Source of the DNA: Cupriavidus necator
Lineage (GTDB): Bacteria > Pseudomonadota > Gammaproteobacteria > Burkholderiales > Burkholderiaceae
Assembly (NCBI RefSeq): GCF_013141915.1
Contig: NZ_SROX01000002.1
Location: 248,001 to 312,000, forward strand
Direction: 5' to 3'
DNA: 64,000 nt
Every line of letters begins with the position of its first letter. Within the stretch, counting starts at the first letter, position 1. Under the pieces are notes generated by a model. It was not told where the DNA came from, searched no databases, and saw nothing but the letters and a program-made list of their open reading frames with translations. Of this stretch, positions 36,094-45,890 are shown one piece after another. The position numbers and the translations under genes are program-made.

Positions 36094-37312
36094 TCTTCAA
36101 GGCCCCGCCGATGTCGCCATCGTCGGCGGCGGCCCGGTCGGCCTGGCGCTGGCCTGCCAGCTGTTGCGGACCACCAGCTGGCGCGTCGCGCTGATCGACG
36201 CCGCCACGCCGGCGCGCGCGGCGCGCGACCCGCGCGCGATCGCGCTGTCGCACGGCAGCCGCCAGCTGCTTGAGCAGATCGGAGCCTGGCCGGTGCCGGG
36301 CAGCCCGATCGAGCATATCCATGTGTCGCAGCGCGGCCGCTTCGGCCATGTCCGGCTGCACCATGACGACTACGGCGTGCCGGCGCTCGGCTACGTGGTG
36401 CGCTACGGTGACCTGTGCAACGTACTGGAGCGGGCGCTGGCCCAGGCCGGGCAGGCGGCTGCAGAGGGCCGGCTGCGGCGGGTCTTCGAGACCCGCATCG
36501 AGCGGATCGAACAGGATCCCGTGCCGCGCGGCGCGGACCCGGCCGATGCCGGCCTGGTGCGGCTGAGCGGCACCGGCCACGACGGCCAGCCGGCAAGTTT
36601 TGCCGCACGCCTGGCGGTCCAGGCCGAGGGCGGCCTGTTCCACGAGCAGGCCGCCCACCAGGGCCGCGGCGCACGCACGCGCGACTACCGCCAGACCGCG
36701 GTGATCGCCCATGTGACCTGCTCGCGCCCGCAGCCCGGCTGGGCCTGGGAGCGCTTTACCGAGGAAGGCCCGCTGGCGCTGCTGCCGCATGAGGAACACG
36801 GTACGCCCGGCTATGCGCTGGTGTGGTGCTGCCCGCCAGACCAGGCCGCGCGGCGGATCGCGCTGCCGGAAGCCCAGTTTGCCGCCGAACTCGGCCGCGC
36901 CTTCGGCGACCGCATGGGCCAGTTCACGCTGGCGGGCAAGCGCCATGCCTTCCCGCTGGGGCTGAACGCCGCGCCGGTGACGGTCAACGGGCGGGTGGTG
37001 GCCGTCGGCAACGCCGCGCAGACGCTGCATCCGGTCGCCGGACAAGGCCTGAACCTGGGCCTGCGCGATGCGTTTGCGCTGGCCGACTCGCTGCGCGGCG
37101 CCTGCACCCCGCAAGCGCTGCAGGCCTTCGCCAGCCGGCACCGGCTGGACCGCGCCGTCACCATCGGCGTGACTGACCTGCTGCCGCGCGTTTTCGGCGT
37201 GGGCTTTCCGCTCGCGGCCCAGGCGCGCGGCGCGTCGCTGGCGGCGCTGGCATGCCTGCCGCCGCTGCGCCACGCGCTGGCGCGCCACATGATGTTCGGG
37301 ATGCGCCGCTGA
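36074..37312 (+). CDS. ubiH: UbiH/UbiF/VisC-type FAD-dependent hydroxylase (ubiquinone synthesis)
   Basis: 412 residues. FAD-binding GxGxxG is DVAIVGGGPVGLALA, and the second FAD motif is AVGNAAQTLHPVAGQGLNLG followed by LRDAFALA, which is diagnostic for the UbiH family. It probably hydroxylates the aromatic ring of ubiquinone precursors; which ring carbon (UbiH, UbiF or UbiI role) cannot be decided. The ATG at 36074 has GGAGG 8 bases upstream; an upstream ATG at 36056 would put this site inside the gene. It overlaps the upstream gene by 20 bp. Confidence 0.88.
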   Translation: MPAAQPDLQGPADVAIVGGGPVGLALACQLLRTTSWRVALIDAATPARAARDPRAIALSHGSRQLLEQIGAWPVPGSPIEHIHVSQRGRFGHVRLHHDDYGVPALGYVVRYGDLCNVLERALAQAGQAAAEGRLRRVFETRIERIEQDPVPRGADPADAGLVRLSGTGHDGQPASFAARLAVQAEGGLFHEQAAHQGRGARTRDYRQTAVIAHVTCSRPQPGWAWERFTEEGPLALLPHEEHGTPGYALVWCCPPDQAARRIALPEAQFAAELGRAFGDRMGQFTLAGKRHAFPLGLNAAPVTVNGRVVAVGNAAQTLHPVAGQGLNLGLRDAFALADSLRGACTPQALQAFASRHRLDRAVTIGVTDLLPRVFGVGFPLAAQARGASLAALACLPPLRHALARHMMFGMRR

Positions 37313-37624
37313 ACTGGTACCCCTTGATGGCAGTGGCGCTTGCGCCACTGCCATCGTGGCATGGCGCCACGGCCCGCGCCGCGCATGCTCAAATCTTGGG
37401 CAATCGTGACCGATTGGCGGTAGAATCCTGCCCTCGCACATGTCCCGATCCACCGCTGGCAGCTGTTTCGGCAGGGGCATGTTTTTCCGTTTCGTCTCTG
37501 TTTCGTTCCAGCCTCAGAGCAGGCTGTCCCGATCCGTCGCGGCGCCTGTTGCACCGTGAAGGCGGGGCCGCCAGGACGGGTCACCAGAACCGCCCAACCG
37601 CGCCCCAGGCGCCGCCTAACCGTC
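37313..37624. other. Intergenic region ubiH-dusB with hairpin and promoter-like elements
   Basis: 312 bp with no gene. It holds a 14-bp perfect stem-loop (37326-37355), then TTGGGC (37396-37401) and TAGAAT (37421-37426) spaced by 19 bp, a candidate dusB-fis promoter with a leader of about 200 nt. Confidence 0.4.
37326..37355 (+). terminator. 14-bp perfect stem-loop downstream of ubiH
   Basis: GATGGCAGTGGCGC and its exact complement are separated by only TT. It starts 13 bases after the ubiH stop and is followed by a smaller hairpin (GTGGC-ATGGC-GCCAC). No T-run follows; a terminator or 3'-end protector is the likely role. Confidence 0.5.
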
Positions 37625-38686
37625 GTGCAGATCGGACCTCACCAACTCCGCAACAACCTTTTTGTCGCCCCGATGGCGGGCGTGACGGACCGGCCCTTCC
37701 GCCAGCTGTGCAAGCAGCTCGGCGCGGGCTACGCGGTGTCGGAAATGGTGGCGTCCAATGCCCAGCTGTGGAAGAGCGAGAAGACCATGCGCCGCGCCAA
37801 CCACGCCGGCGAGGTCGAGCCCATCGCGGTGCAGATCGCCGGCGCCGAGCCGTCGATGATGGCCGAGGCCGCGCGCTACAACGTCGATCGCGGCGCGCAG
37901 ATCATCGACATCAACATGGGCTGCCCGGCCAAGAAGGTGTGCAACGTCGCCGCCGGCTCGGCCCTGCTGCAGAACGAGCCGCTGGTGGTGCGCATCGTCG
38001 AGGCGGTGGTCGCCGCGGTCGGCGAGCGCGTGCCGGTCACGCTCAAGATCCGCACCGGCTGGAACCGCGAAAACCGCAATGCGCTGCGGGTCGCGCGCAT
38101 GGTCGAGGACGCGGGCATCAGCATGCTCACCATCCACGGGCGCACCCGCGCCGACCTGTACCACGGCGACGCCGAGTACGAGACCATTGCCGCGGTCAAG
38201 GCAACGGTGTCGATCCCGGTGGTCGCCAACGGCGACATCACCACGCCGCAGAAGGCAAAGCAGGTGCTGGCGCTGACCGGCGCCGACGCGCTCATGATCG
38301 GCCGCGCGGCGCAGGGCCGGCCCTGGCTGTTCCGCGAGATCGAGCACTTCCTGAAAACCGGCGAAATGCTGCCGTCGCCGGAAGTGGCCGAGATCCGCGC
38401 CATCATGAACGCGCACCTGGAAGACCACTACGCGTTCTATGGCGAGTTCACCGGTGTGCGCACCGCGCGCAAGCACATCGCCTGGTACACGCGCGGGCTG
38501 CGCGGCGCCAACCTGTTCCGCCACCGCATGAACACGCTGGAAAGCACCGCCGAGCAGCTGGCGGCGGTCAACGCGTTCTTCGACGAGCAGGCGCAGATCT
38601 CTGACCGGCTGGTGTATGTCGACGACGCCGCGCAAGACAAAGACGAAGCGAACAACAACAAAAACGGGGAGTTGCTTGCCGCATGA
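37625..38686 (+). CDS. dusB: tRNA-dihydrouridine synthase B
   Basis: 353 residues from the GTG at 37625, which gives an N-terminus (QIGPHQLRNNLFVAPMAGVT) aligned with known DusB proteins; a further GTG at 37556 only adds a basic stretch. Signatures: NMGCPAKKVCN with the catalytic Cys, LTIHGRTR, NGDITTPQKA and IGRAAQGRPWLF. It reduces uridine in the tRNA D-loop using FMN. It overlaps fis by 4 bases; dusB-fis is a conserved operon, so translation through dusB influences Fis. Confidence 0.93.
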   Translation: MQIGPHQLRNNLFVAPMAGVTDRPFRQLCKQLGAGYAVSEMVASNAQLWKSEKTMRRANHAGEVEPIAVQIAGAEPSMMAEAARYNVDRGAQIIDINMGCPAKKVCNVAAGSALLQNEPLVVRIVEAVVAAVGERVPVTLKIRTGWNRENRNALRVARMVEDAGISMLTIHGRTRADLYHGDAEYETIAAVKATVSIPVVANGDITTPQKAKQVLALTGADALMIGRAAQGRPWLFREIEHFLKTGEMLPSPEVAEIRAIMNAHLEDHYAFYGEFTGVRTARKHIAWYTRGLRGANLFRHRMNTLESTAEQLAAVNAFFDEQAQISDRLVYVDDAAQDKDEANNNKNGELLAA

Positions 38687-38916
38687 GCCGCAACGCTATC
38701 GACCAGTGCATCCGGGAAAGCCTGGATACGTACTTTCGCGACCTGGACGGCGAAGAGCCGTCGAATATGTACAACATGGTGCTCGAGGCGGTCGAACGGC
38801 CGCTGCTGGAAGCCGTGATGGTACGCGCCGAGCGCAACCAGTCGCTGGCGGCCGCCTACCTGGGCATCAATCGCAATACGCTGCGCAAGAAGCTGCAGCA
38901 GCACGGTTTACTTTGA
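38683..38916 (+). CDS. fis: Fis-family nucleoid-associated DNA-binding protein
   Basis: 77 residues. An N-terminal dimer part is followed by a C-terminal helix-turn-helix ([20 protein letters not shown]), the Fis signature. It is shorter than E. coli Fis (98) at the N-terminus, as usual in betaproteobacteria. It bends DNA and modulates rRNA operons and recombination. Its start is inside the dusB stop codon, and purH begins 22 bp downstream. Confidence 0.92.
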   Translation: MSRNAIDQCIRESLDTYFRDLDGEEPSNMYNMVLEAVERPLLEAVMVRAERNQSLAAAYLGINRNTLRKKLQQHGLL

Positions 38917-38938
38917 ATTTGAAGCGTTTCCCACTGCC

Positions 38939-40513
38939 ATGATCAAGCAAGCCCTACTCTCCGTTTCCGACAAGACCGGCATCGTCGATTTCGCGCGCGA
39001 ACTGAACGCGCTCGGCGTCACGCTGCTTTCCACCGGCGGCACCGCCAAGCTGCTGGCCGACAGCGGCCTGCCCGTGACGGAGGTGGCCGACTACACCGGC
39101 TTCCCGGAAATGCTCGACGGCCGCGTCAAGACGCTGCATCCCAAGGTCCACGGCGGCATCCTGGCGCGCCGCGACCTGCCCGAGCACATGGCCGCGCTGG
39201 CCGAGCACAACATCCCCACCATCGACCTGCTGGTGGTCAACTTGTACCCGTTCCAGCAGACCGTGGCCAAGGATGACTGCACGCTGCCGGACGCGATCGA
39301 GAACATCGACATCGGCGGCCCGACCATGCTGCGCTCGGCGGCCAAGAACCACCGCGACGTGACCGTGATCGTCGACCCGGCCGACTACGCCGTGGTGCTC
39401 GGTGAAATGCGCGCCAATGGCAACAGCGTCGGCTACGACACCAACTTCCGCCTGGCCACCAAGGTGTTCGCGCACACCGCGCAGTACGACGGCGCCATCA
39501 CCAACTACCTGACCAGCCTGGGCGCCGACAAGTCGCACCAGGCCCGCAGCGCCTACCCGCAGACGCTGAACCTGGCCTTCGACAAGGTGCAGGAAATGCG
39601 CTACGGCGAGAACCCGCACCAGTCGGCCGCGTTCTACCGCGACCTGAAGGCCTTCGACGGCGCACTGGCCAACTACGTGCAGCTGCAGGGCAAGGAACTG
39701 TCGTACAACAACATCGCCGACGCCGATGCCGCGTGGGAATGCGTAAAGTCGTTCGACGCTGCCGCCGGCGCCGCCTGCGTCATCATCAAGCACGCCAACC
39801 CGTGCGGCGTGGCGCTGGGCGCTAATGCGCTGGAAGCGTATGACAAGGCGTTCAAGACCGATTCGACCTCGGCCTTCGGCGGCATCATCGCCTTCAACGT
39901 CGAGCTGGACGAAGCCGCGGCGCAAGCGGTGGCCAAGCAGTTCGTCGAAGTACTGATCGCGCCGTCGTTCAGCGCCGCCGCGCGCGCCGTGTTCGCGGCC
40001 AAGCAGAATGTGCGCCTGCTCGAGATCCCGCTGGGCAAGGGCATCAACCAGTTCGACTTCAAGCGCGTCGGCGGCGGCCTGCTGGTGCAGAGCCCGGACG
40101 CCAAGAACGTGCAGCCGTCCGAGCTGCGCGTGGTGACGCGCCGCCATCCGACCCCGAAGGAAATGGACGACCTGATGTTCGCCTGGCGCGTGGCCAAGTT
40201 CGTCAAGTCCAATGCCATCGTGTTCTGCGGCGGCGGCATGACGCTGGGCGTGGGCGCCGGCCAGATGAGCCGCGTCGATTCGGCCCGCATCGCGAGCATC
40301 AAGGCGCAGAACGCCGGCCTGACGCTGGCCGGCTCGGCGGTCGCGTCGGATGCATTCTTCCCGTTCCGCGACGGCCTTGACGTGGTGGTCGACGCGGGCG
40401 CGACCTGCGTGATCCAGCCGGGCGGCTCGATGCGCGATGACGAAGTCATCGCCGCCGCCGACGAGCGCGGCATTGCGATGGTGCTGACGGGCACGCGGCA
40501 TTTCCGCCACTGA
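38939..40513 (+). CDS. purH: Bifunctional AICAR transformylase/IMP cyclohydrolase
   Basis: 524 residues. The N-terminal IMP cyclohydrolase domain ([44 protein letters not shown]) and the C-terminal AICAR transformylase domain ([26 protein letters not shown], and the final [10 protein letters not shown]) are complete. It carries out the last two steps of purine synthesis. Two REP-like repeats lie directly downstream. Confidence 0.97.
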   Translation: MIKQALLSVSDKTGIVDFARELNALGVTLLSTGGTAKLLADSGLPVTEVADYTGFPEMLDGRVKTLHPKVHGGILARRDLPEHMAALAEHNIPTIDLLVVNLYPFQQTVAKDDCTLPDAIENIDIGGPTMLRSAAKNHRDVTVIVDPADYAVVLGEMRANGNSVGYDTNFRLATKVFAHTAQYDGAITNYLTSLGADKSHQARSAYPQTLNLAFDKVQEMRYGENPHQSAAFYRDLKAFDGALANYVQLQGKELSYNNIADADAAWECVKSFDAAAGAACVIIKHANPCGVALGANALEAYDKAFKTDSTSAFGGIIAFNVELDEAAAQAVAKQFVEVLIAPSFSAAARAVFAAKQNVRLLEIPLGKGINQFDFKRVGGGLLVQSPDAKNVQPSELRVVTRRHPTPKEMDDLMFAWRVAKFVKSNAIVFCGGGMTLGVGAGQMSRVDSARIASIKAQNAGLTLAGSAVASDAFFPFRDGLDVVVDAGATCVIQPGGSMRDDEVIAAADERGIAMVLTGTRHFRH

Positions 40514-40514
40514 G

Positions 40515-40577
40515 GTTTGCTCCCCTCTCCCGCCTGCGGGAGAAGGGCCGGGGGTGAGGGCAGGCGCTGGCATACCA
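40515..40577. repeat. REP-like repeat, copy B1, after purH
   Basis: Begins with GAGGTTTGCTCCCCTCTCCC and holds the stem CTCTCCCGC-CT-GCGGGAGA. It matches copy A at 23909-23957 in the opposite orientation, including a shared GAGGGCAG and a CATACCA/TATGCCA end. Confidence 0.65.
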
Positions 40578-40615
40578 CCGGCTTCACTTCGTGGATATTC
40601 CCCCCCTCTCCCCAA

Positions 40616-40639
40616 CCCTCTCCCGCCAGCGGGAGAGGG
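40616..40639. repeat. REP-like repeat, copy B2, upstream of ruvC
   Basis: A perfect 10-bp inverted repeat CCCTCTCCCG-CCAG-CGGGAGAGGG, sharing its core with copies A and B1. It is inverted relative to B1, giving a head-to-head pair about 40 bp apart, a common REP arrangement. Confidence 0.65.
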
Positions 40640-40761
40640 AATCCGCAACGGGTCATTCAAGGGGCCTCGCAGACTTTTGCCCCACCTCAAGGGCTACGCC
40701 GCCCCCGCGCCCTCCGCGCAAAAAGCAATACACTAAACGGCGTCCACCCTACCCCAACCTC

Positions 40762-41307
40762 ATGCGAATCCTAGGCATCGACCCCGGCCTGCGCACCACC
40801 GGCTTCGGCGTGATCGAGAAACAAGGCAACAAGCTTGCCTATATCGCCTCGGGCACGATCAAGAGCGACGGCAATGCCAACCTGCCGGAACGGCTGAAAA
40901 CGCTGTATGACGGCATCAGCGAAGTGTCGCGGACTTACGCCCCTGACTGCGCGGCGATCGAGAAGGTCTTCGTCAACGTCAACCCGCAGTCCACGCTGCT
41001 GCTCGGCCAGGCGCGCGGCGCGGCGATCTGCGGGCTGGTCGGCTACGGGCTGCCGGTGTTCGAATACACCGCGCTGCAGCTCAAGGTGGCGGTGGTCGGC
41101 TATGGCCGCGCCAACAAGGCGCAGGTGCAGGAAATGGTCACGCGGCTGCTGATGCTGCCGGGCCAGCCCGGTAGCGATGCGGCCGACGCGCTGGGCGTGG
41201 CGATCTGCCATGCCAACGGCGGCGATACGCTGGGCACGCTGGCCGGCCTGGCGCCTGACCTGGTGCGCAAGGGCATGCGCGTGCGGCGCGGACGGCTGGT
41301 CGGCTGA
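40762..41307 (+). CDS. ruvC: Crossover junction endodeoxyribonuclease RuvC
   Basis: 181 residues. The four acidic catalytic residues are Asp7 (LGIDPGLR), Glu67 (AAIEKVF), Asp139 and Asp142 ([14 protein letters not shown]), as in E. coli RuvC. It cuts Holliday junctions in concert with RuvAB. ruvA and ruvB are 1.4 kb further on the same strand, separated by a phosphodiesterase lipoprotein gene. Confidence 0.96.
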   Translation: MRILGIDPGLRTTGFGVIEKQGNKLAYIASGTIKSDGNANLPERLKTLYDGISEVSRTYAPDCAAIEKVFVNVNPQSTLLLGQARGAAICGLVGYGLPVFEYTALQLKVAVVGYGRANKAQVQEMVTRLLMLPGQPGSDAADALGVAICHANGGDTLGTLAGLAPDLVRKGMRVRRGRLVG

Positions 41308-41374
41308 GTTCGCCACCGTAGAAGGCGGCCGCGTCTTTTACAATCTGCCCTTGGACCCATCACAGGAACGCCGC

Positions 41375-42616
41375 ATGCCTAGCCAGTCCCGACTGCTCGC
41401 GCCGCGCTCGCGCGCCAGCCTTGCCCGTGTTGTTGCCGCTTGCCGGCGCTGGCTGTTGCCGACCGCTGCCGCCGCGGCGTGCGCGATGCTGGCCGCCGGC
41501 TGCGCCACGGTGCCGCGCCCCAAGCGCGCCGCATCGCCGGCCCCGCCTGCGCCGGTGCCCGCCGCCAGCGCACCGGCTGCGGCGGCCCCGCAGCCAAAGC
41601 CGCTGGTCATCGCCCATCGCGGCGCCAGCGCGCGACGCCCCGAACATACACTGGCCGCCTATGCCAAGGCGATCGAGGACGGCGCCGACGCGATCGAGCC
41701 CGACCTGGTCATGACGCGCGACGGCGTGCTGGTGGCGCGCCATGAGAATGACATCACCGGCACCACCAACGTCGCCGAACTGCCGCAGTTTGCCGAGCGC
41801 AAGCGCACCAAGGTGATTGACGGCGAGCGCCTGACCGGCTGGTTCACCGAAGACTTCACGCTGGCCGAACTCAAGACGCTGCGCGCGCGCGAGCGCATCC
41901 CGCGCCTGCGCCCGGCCAATGCACGCCTGAACGACCAGTTCGAGGTGCCGTCCTTCGACGAAATCGTGCGCCTCGCCGAGCAGGCCGCGCTGCGCACCGG
42001 CAAACCCATCGGCATCTATGCGGAACTGAAGCACCCGAGCTATTTCCGCAGCATCGGCTTGCCGCTCGAGGACAAACTGGCTGCGGCGGTGCGGGCACAG
42101 CCATACCTGCGCAATGGGCCGCTGTTTATCCAGTGTTTCGAAAGCGGCAGCCTGCGCGCGCTGCGCCGCACGCTGGGCAGCGCAATGCAGAACGTCAAGC
42201 TGGTTCAGCTGATCGGCAACCCGCGCAAGGGCCCGGCTGACTGGAAACTGGCTGGCGACGGCCGCACCTTCGGCGATATGCTGAACACGACCGGCCTGCG
42301 CGAAGTGGCGGCCTACGCCGACGGCATCGGCCCGGAAAAAAGCAGCGTCGTGCCCCGTGATGCGCAAGGCGCCCTGGGCGCGCCGACCGCGCTGGTACAC
42401 CAGGCCCATGCTGCCGGCCTGTTTGTCCATCCGTACACGTTCCGCCCGGAAAACAGCTTCCTGCCCAAGGCGCTGCAGACGGGCGGCGACGACGCCACGC
42501 GCAGCCCGGCGGGCATGGAGCGCGAGGTGCAAGCCTTCGTCGCGGCCGGCATCGATGGCTTTTTCACCGACGACCCGGCACTGGGCCGGCGCGCCGTCGA
42601 CACACCGGCGCGCTGA
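41375..42616 (+). CDS. Glycerophosphodiester phosphodiesterase, predicted lipoprotein
   Basis: 413 residues from the ATG at 41375 (AGGAA 6 bases upstream). A signal peptide with lipobox LAAGC (AACAMLAAGCATVP) predicts a lipid-anchored protein, followed by an Ala/Pro linker to residue ~75. The GDPD domain has PLVIAHRGASARRPEHTLAA and AIEPDLVMTRDGVLVARHEN with catalytic His and metal ligands, and ends DGFFTDDPALG. It is GlpQ-like, splitting glycerophosphodiesters into glycerol-3-phosphate and alcohol in the periplasm. It sits between ruvC and ruvA. Confidence 0.92.
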   Translation: MPSQSRLLAPRSRASLARVVAACRRWLLPTAAAAACAMLAAGCATVPRPKRAASPAPPAPVPAASAPAAAAPQPKPLVIAHRGASARRPEHTLAAYAKAIEDGADAIEPDLVMTRDGVLVARHENDITGTTNVAELPQFAERKRTKVIDGERLTGWFTEDFTLAELKTLRARERIPRLRPANARLNDQFEVPSFDEIVRLAEQAALRTGKPIGIYAELKHPSYFRSIGLPLEDKLAAAVRAQPYLRNGPLFIQCFESGSLRALRRTLGSAMQNVKLVQLIGNPRKGPADWKLAGDGRTFGDMLNTTGLREVAAYADGIGPEKSSVVPRDAQGALGAPTALVHQAHAAGLFVHPYTFRPENSFLPKALQTGGDDATRSPAGMEREVQAFVAAGIDGFFTDDPALGRRAVDTPAR

Positions 42617-42679
42617 GCCGGCCTGGCGGCCACGCTACACTGGCGGCCGCTTCTTTCCTGACCTCCTGTTCCTCCTACC

Positions 42680-43261
42680 ATGATCGGACGCATCGCCGGC
42701 ACCCTTATCGAAAAGAACCCTCCGCACCTGCTGGTTGACTGCCAGGGCGTCGGCTACGAGGTCGACGTGCCGATGAGCACGTTCTACAACCTGCCCGCGG
42801 TGGGCCAGCCGGTGACCTTGCTGACGCAGCTGATCGTGCGCGAGGACGCGCACCTGCTGTATGGCTTCGGCAGCGCGGCGGAGCGCAACACCTTTCGCGA
42901 GCTGATCAAGATCACCGGCATTGGCGCCCGCATGGCGCTGGCGGTGCTATCGGGCATGTCCGTGCCCGAGCTGGCCCAGGCGATCACGCTGCAGGAAGCC
43001 GGGCGCCTGACCCGCGTTCCCGGCATCGGCAAGAAGACCGCCGAGCGGCTGCTGCTGGAGCTCAAGGGCAAGCTGGGCGCGGAACTGGGCCATGCACCGG
43101 GTGCGCCGGCGGTGCCCGACAGTGCCGTCGACGTGCTCAATGCGCTGCTGGCGCTGGGTTACTCGGACAAGGAAGCCGCCGCCGCGATCAAGCAGGTGCC
43201 GGCCGGCACCGGGGTCTCGGAGGGCATCAAGCTGGCGCTCAAGGCACTGTCCAAGGGTTGA
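42680..43261 (+). CDS. ruvA: Holliday junction DNA helicase subunit RuvA
   Basis: 193 residues. The OB-fold N-terminus ([20 protein letters not shown]), two helix-hairpin-helix motifs ([31 protein letters not shown]) and the RuvB-contacting domain III ([19 protein letters not shown]) are all present. It binds four-way junctions and loads RuvB. A TACACT -10-like element lies ~40 bp upstream. ruvB follows after 71 bp. Confidence 0.96.
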   Translation: MIGRIAGTLIEKNPPHLLVDCQGVGYEVDVPMSTFYNLPAVGQPVTLLTQLIVREDAHLLYGFGSAAERNTFRELIKITGIGARMALAVLSGMSVPELAQAITLQEAGRLTRVPGIGKKTAERLLLELKGKLGAELGHAPGAPAVPDSAVDVLNALLALGYSDKEAAAAIKQVPAGTGVSEGIKLALKALSKG

Positions 43262-43332
43262 GCCGCGGCGTTGAGCCACGAAAGGGCGCGTAGAATGGCG
43301 GGTTGTTGCCGCTGTCCGGGCCCCTGACCACC

Positions 43333-44397
43333 ATGATCGAAACCGACAAGCTTGCCGCCCCCGCCCGCGTAATCGCCGCCACCCCCGCCTCGTCGCAAGA
43401 GGAGGTGTTCGAGCGCGCGCTGCGGCCCAAGCTGCTGGACGAGTATGTCGGCCAGGAAAAGGTGCGCGGCCAGCTGGACATCTTCATGCACGCTGCGCGC
43501 AACCGGCGCGAGGCGCTCGACCACGTGTTGCTGTTCGGCCCGCCGGGGCTGGGCAAGACCACGCTGGCCCACATCATCGCGCGCGAGATGGGGGTCAACC
43601 TGCGCCAGACCTCAGGCCCGGTGCTCGAGCGGCCCGGCGACCTGGCCGCGCTGCTGACCAACCTGGAAGCCAACGACGTTCTCTTCATCGACGAAATCCA
43701 CCGGCTCTCGCCGGTCGTTGAGGAAATCCTGTACCCGGCGCTGGAGGACTACCAGATCGACATCATGATCGGCGAGGGCCCGGCGGCGCGCTCGGTCAAG
43801 CTCGACCTGCAGCCATTCACGCTGGTGGGCGCGACCACGCGCGCCGGCATGCTGACCAACCCGCTGCGCGACCGCTTCGGCATCGTCGCGCGGCTGGAGT
43901 TCTATACCGCCGAGGAACTGGCGCGCATCGTCACGCGCTCGGCGCAGTTGCTGCACGCCAGCATCGATCCGCAAGGCGCGCTGGAGATCGCGCGGCGCGC
44001 GCGCGGCACCCCGCGTATCGCCAACCGGCTGCTGCGCCGGGTGCGCGACTATGCCGAGGTCAAGGGGGACGGCACCATTACGCGCCCGATGGCCGATGCC
44101 GCCCTGGCCATGCTTGACGTCGACAGCGTGGGCTTCGACCTGATGGACCGCAAGCTGCTCGAGGCCGTGCTGCACAAGTTCGGCGGCGGCCCCGTCGGCG
44201 TCGACAACCTCGCCGCGGCCATCGGTGAAGAGCGCGACACCATTGAGGACGTGCTCGAGCCCTATCTGATCCAGCAGGGCTACCTGCAGCGCACCCCGCG
44301 CGGGCGCGTGGCCACCGCGGCGGCCTACCGCCATTTCGGCCTGGCCAGCCCGCAAGACACGGCCGGCGGCGCCGGCGCATTGTTCGGCGACGCCTGA
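43333..44397 (+). CDS. ruvB: Holliday junction ATP-dependent helicase subunit RuvB
   Basis: 354 residues from the ATG at 43333. AAA+ motor: Walker [13 protein letters not shown], Walker [12 protein letters not shown], sensor 1 GATTRAGML, arginine finger region NPLRDRFGI, and a C-terminal winged helix ([20 protein letters not shown]). It drives branch migration with RuvA. TAGAAT about 45 bp upstream hints at a local promoter. Confidence 0.97.
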   Translation: MIETDKLAAPARVIAATPASSQEEVFERALRPKLLDEYVGQEKVRGQLDIFMHAARNRREALDHVLLFGPPGLGKTTLAHIIAREMGVNLRQTSGPVLERPGDLAALLTNLEANDVLFIDEIHRLSPVVEEILYPALEDYQIDIMIGEGPAARSVKLDLQPFTLVGATTRAGMLTNPLRDRFGIVARLEFYTAEELARIVTRSAQLLHASIDPQGALEIARRARGTPRIANRLLRRVRDYAEVKGDGTITRPMADAALAMLDVDSVGFDLMDRKLLEAVLHKFGGGPVGVDNLAAAIGEERDTIEDVLEPYLIQQGYLQRTPRGRVATAAAYRHFGLASPQDTAGGAGALFGDA

Positions 44398-44487
44398 GCG
44401 AATGCCGGGCGCGAACATGCGCCATGACGCACACGTCGCGATCAATTAAACGTTTTAAATTCCCAACCAAAATTTTTTCGAAGTGGA

Positions 44488-44516
44488 TTGCTGGCCGGTG
44501 GCCGATTGTCCACAAT
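44488..44516 (+). promoter_or_regulatory. Candidate promoter of the exported-protein gene at 44597
   Basis: TTGCTG (44488-44493) and CACAAT (44511-44516) are spaced by 17 bp. Just upstream lies an unusually AT-rich stretch for this genome (about 44445-44480) that could act as an UP element. Confidence 0.4.
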
Positions 44517-44596
44517 GGCTTCATCGGCACCTGCCCGGTGCCGCAAGGCTGTGTCCGCCGGGGCACGGTTCCTTCGCAAACCTGTCAAGGAAAGCC

Positions 44597-45190
44597 ATGA
44601 TCCGCCAGTGTTCCAGCCTGCTCGCCGCCGCTTTCGCCCTGACCGCGTTCGCCGCCGGCAGTGCCAATGCACAGCGCCCGCCCGCGCCGGTCGGCGTGGC
44701 GGAAGAAGCCGTCGTCAGCGGCAAGATCGTCGATATCGATCCCAACGCCAAGGCAGTGCTGGTCCAGGGCCCGCGCGGCAACATCGTCGAGTTGGTAGGC
44801 GGCGACGAAGCCCGCAATTTCGGCCAGATCCGCAAGGGCGACATCCTCACCGTGGCCCGCGGCGCCGCCTTGGTGGCGGCGCTGGAGCCGGTCGACAGCA
44901 AGGCCACGGCCCTGGCCGAATCGGTCGACCGCACCACGCGCGCGGCCGAGGGCGGCAAGCCCGGCATCATGCGCGAGATCACCACCACGGTGACCGCACA
45001 GATCACCAAGGTCGACCCGGCCAGGCAACTGATCACCTTCCGCGGCCCGCGCGAGACGTTGCGCACGGTCAAGGTCCAGGACCCCGCCATCGACCTCAAG
45101 GGTATCAAGCAAGGCCAGATGGCCAAGATCGTCTACCGTGAAGTCGTGGCCATTACGGTCAGGGCTCCCGCGGCAGCCGCAGCAAACTGA
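44597..45190 (+). CDS. Exported protein of unknown function
   Basis: 197 residues; AAGGA precedes the ATG. Signal peptide LLAAAFALTAFAAGSANAQ, cut after ANA. The mature part contains two similar stretches, SGKIVDIDPNAKAVLVQGPR and AQITKVDPARQLITFRGPRE, which look like tandem small beta modules with a shared V/I-D-P pattern. No cysteine or metal motif in the mature part. Function unknown. It is 44 bp before a lipoprotein gene on the same strand and ends with a terminator after that gene, so both probably form one unit. Confidence 0.8.
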   Translation: MIRQCSSLLAAAFALTAFAAGSANAQRPPAPVGVAEEAVVSGKIVDIDPNAKAVLVQGPRGNIVELVGGDEARNFGQIRKGDILTVARGAALVAALEPVDSKATALAESVDRTTRAAEGGKPGIMREITTTVTAQITKVDPARQLITFRGPRETLRTVKVQDPAIDLKGIKQGQMAKIVYREVVAITVRAPAAAAAN

Positions 45191-45234
45191 GCCACTGAAT
45201 CAGGCGCGGTACTTTTCCCATCAGGAGGTTACCT

Positions 45235-45819
45235 ATGAATCGTCGCCACTTTGTTACCCGGGTTGCCGGGTCGGGCCTGCTCGTCGCCACCGTGATGGCC
45301 GCGGGCTGCACCACCACCGGCACCGGCGCGCCGAAAGACGCGGGCGCCAAGAAGCAGGAAATCGATGCGGGTGTCGACGGCGCGCTGAACCGGCTGTTCT
45401 CCTCGACCAACGGCTCGCGCGAGCTGGCGCAGCGTGCGCAGGGCGTCCTGGTATTCCCACGCGTACTTGCCGGCGGCTTCATTGTCGGCGCCGAATACGG
45501 CGAGGGCGCGCTGCGCTCGAAGGGCGCGACGGTCGGCTACTACAGCACGACGCAGGCCTCGGTCGGGCTGACCGCCGGTGGGCAGTCCAAGGCTGTCATC
45601 ATCATGTTCATGACGCCCGAGGCCTACAACAAGTTCGTGGCCAGCAAGGGCTGGACGGCGGGCGCGGACGCCAACGTGGCGGTGGCGAAGGTCGGCGCGG
45701 ACGGCCGGCTCGACACGCTGACCAGCCAGCAACCGGTGATTGCATTCGTGCAGACCAACGCCGGCCTGATGTTCGACGTCTCGGTGAACGGTTCCAAGAT
45801 CAGCAAGCTGAACCTCTGA
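45235..45819 (+). CDS. YSC84/SYLF-domain lipoprotein
   Basis: 194 residues; AGGAGG sits 6 bases before the ATG, a near-ideal site suggesting high translation. The signal peptide ends in the lipobox VMAAGC. The mature part has the SYLF/Ysc84 pattern: RAQGVLVFPRVLAGGFIVGA, EYGEGALRSKGATVGYYST, VIIMFMTPEAYNKFV and LMFDVSVNGSKIS. In eukaryotes this domain binds lipids; in bacteria the role is unclear but it is envelope-located. A strong terminator follows. Confidence 0.88.
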   Translation: MNRRHFVTRVAGSGLLVATVMAAGCTTTGTGAPKDAGAKKQEIDAGVDGALNRLFSSTNGSRELAQRAQGVLVFPRVLAGGFIVGAEYGEGALRSKGATVGYYSTTQASVGLTAGGQSKAVIIMFMTPEAYNKFVASKGWTAGADANVAVAKVGADGRLDTLTSQQPVIAFVQTNAGLMFDVSVNGSKISKLNL

Positions 45820-45860
45820 CACCGCTGGCCCGCCCCTTGCGGGGCCGCCACTCCCGGACA

Positions 45861-45890
45861 GATTCCCGGCTACGGCCGGGAATTTCTTTT
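45861..45890 (+). terminator. Intrinsic terminator after the YSC84 lipoprotein gene
   Basis: ATTCCCGGC-TACG-GCCGGGAAT forms a perfect 9-bp stem followed by TTTCTTTT, a textbook rho-independent terminator. Confidence 0.9.
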
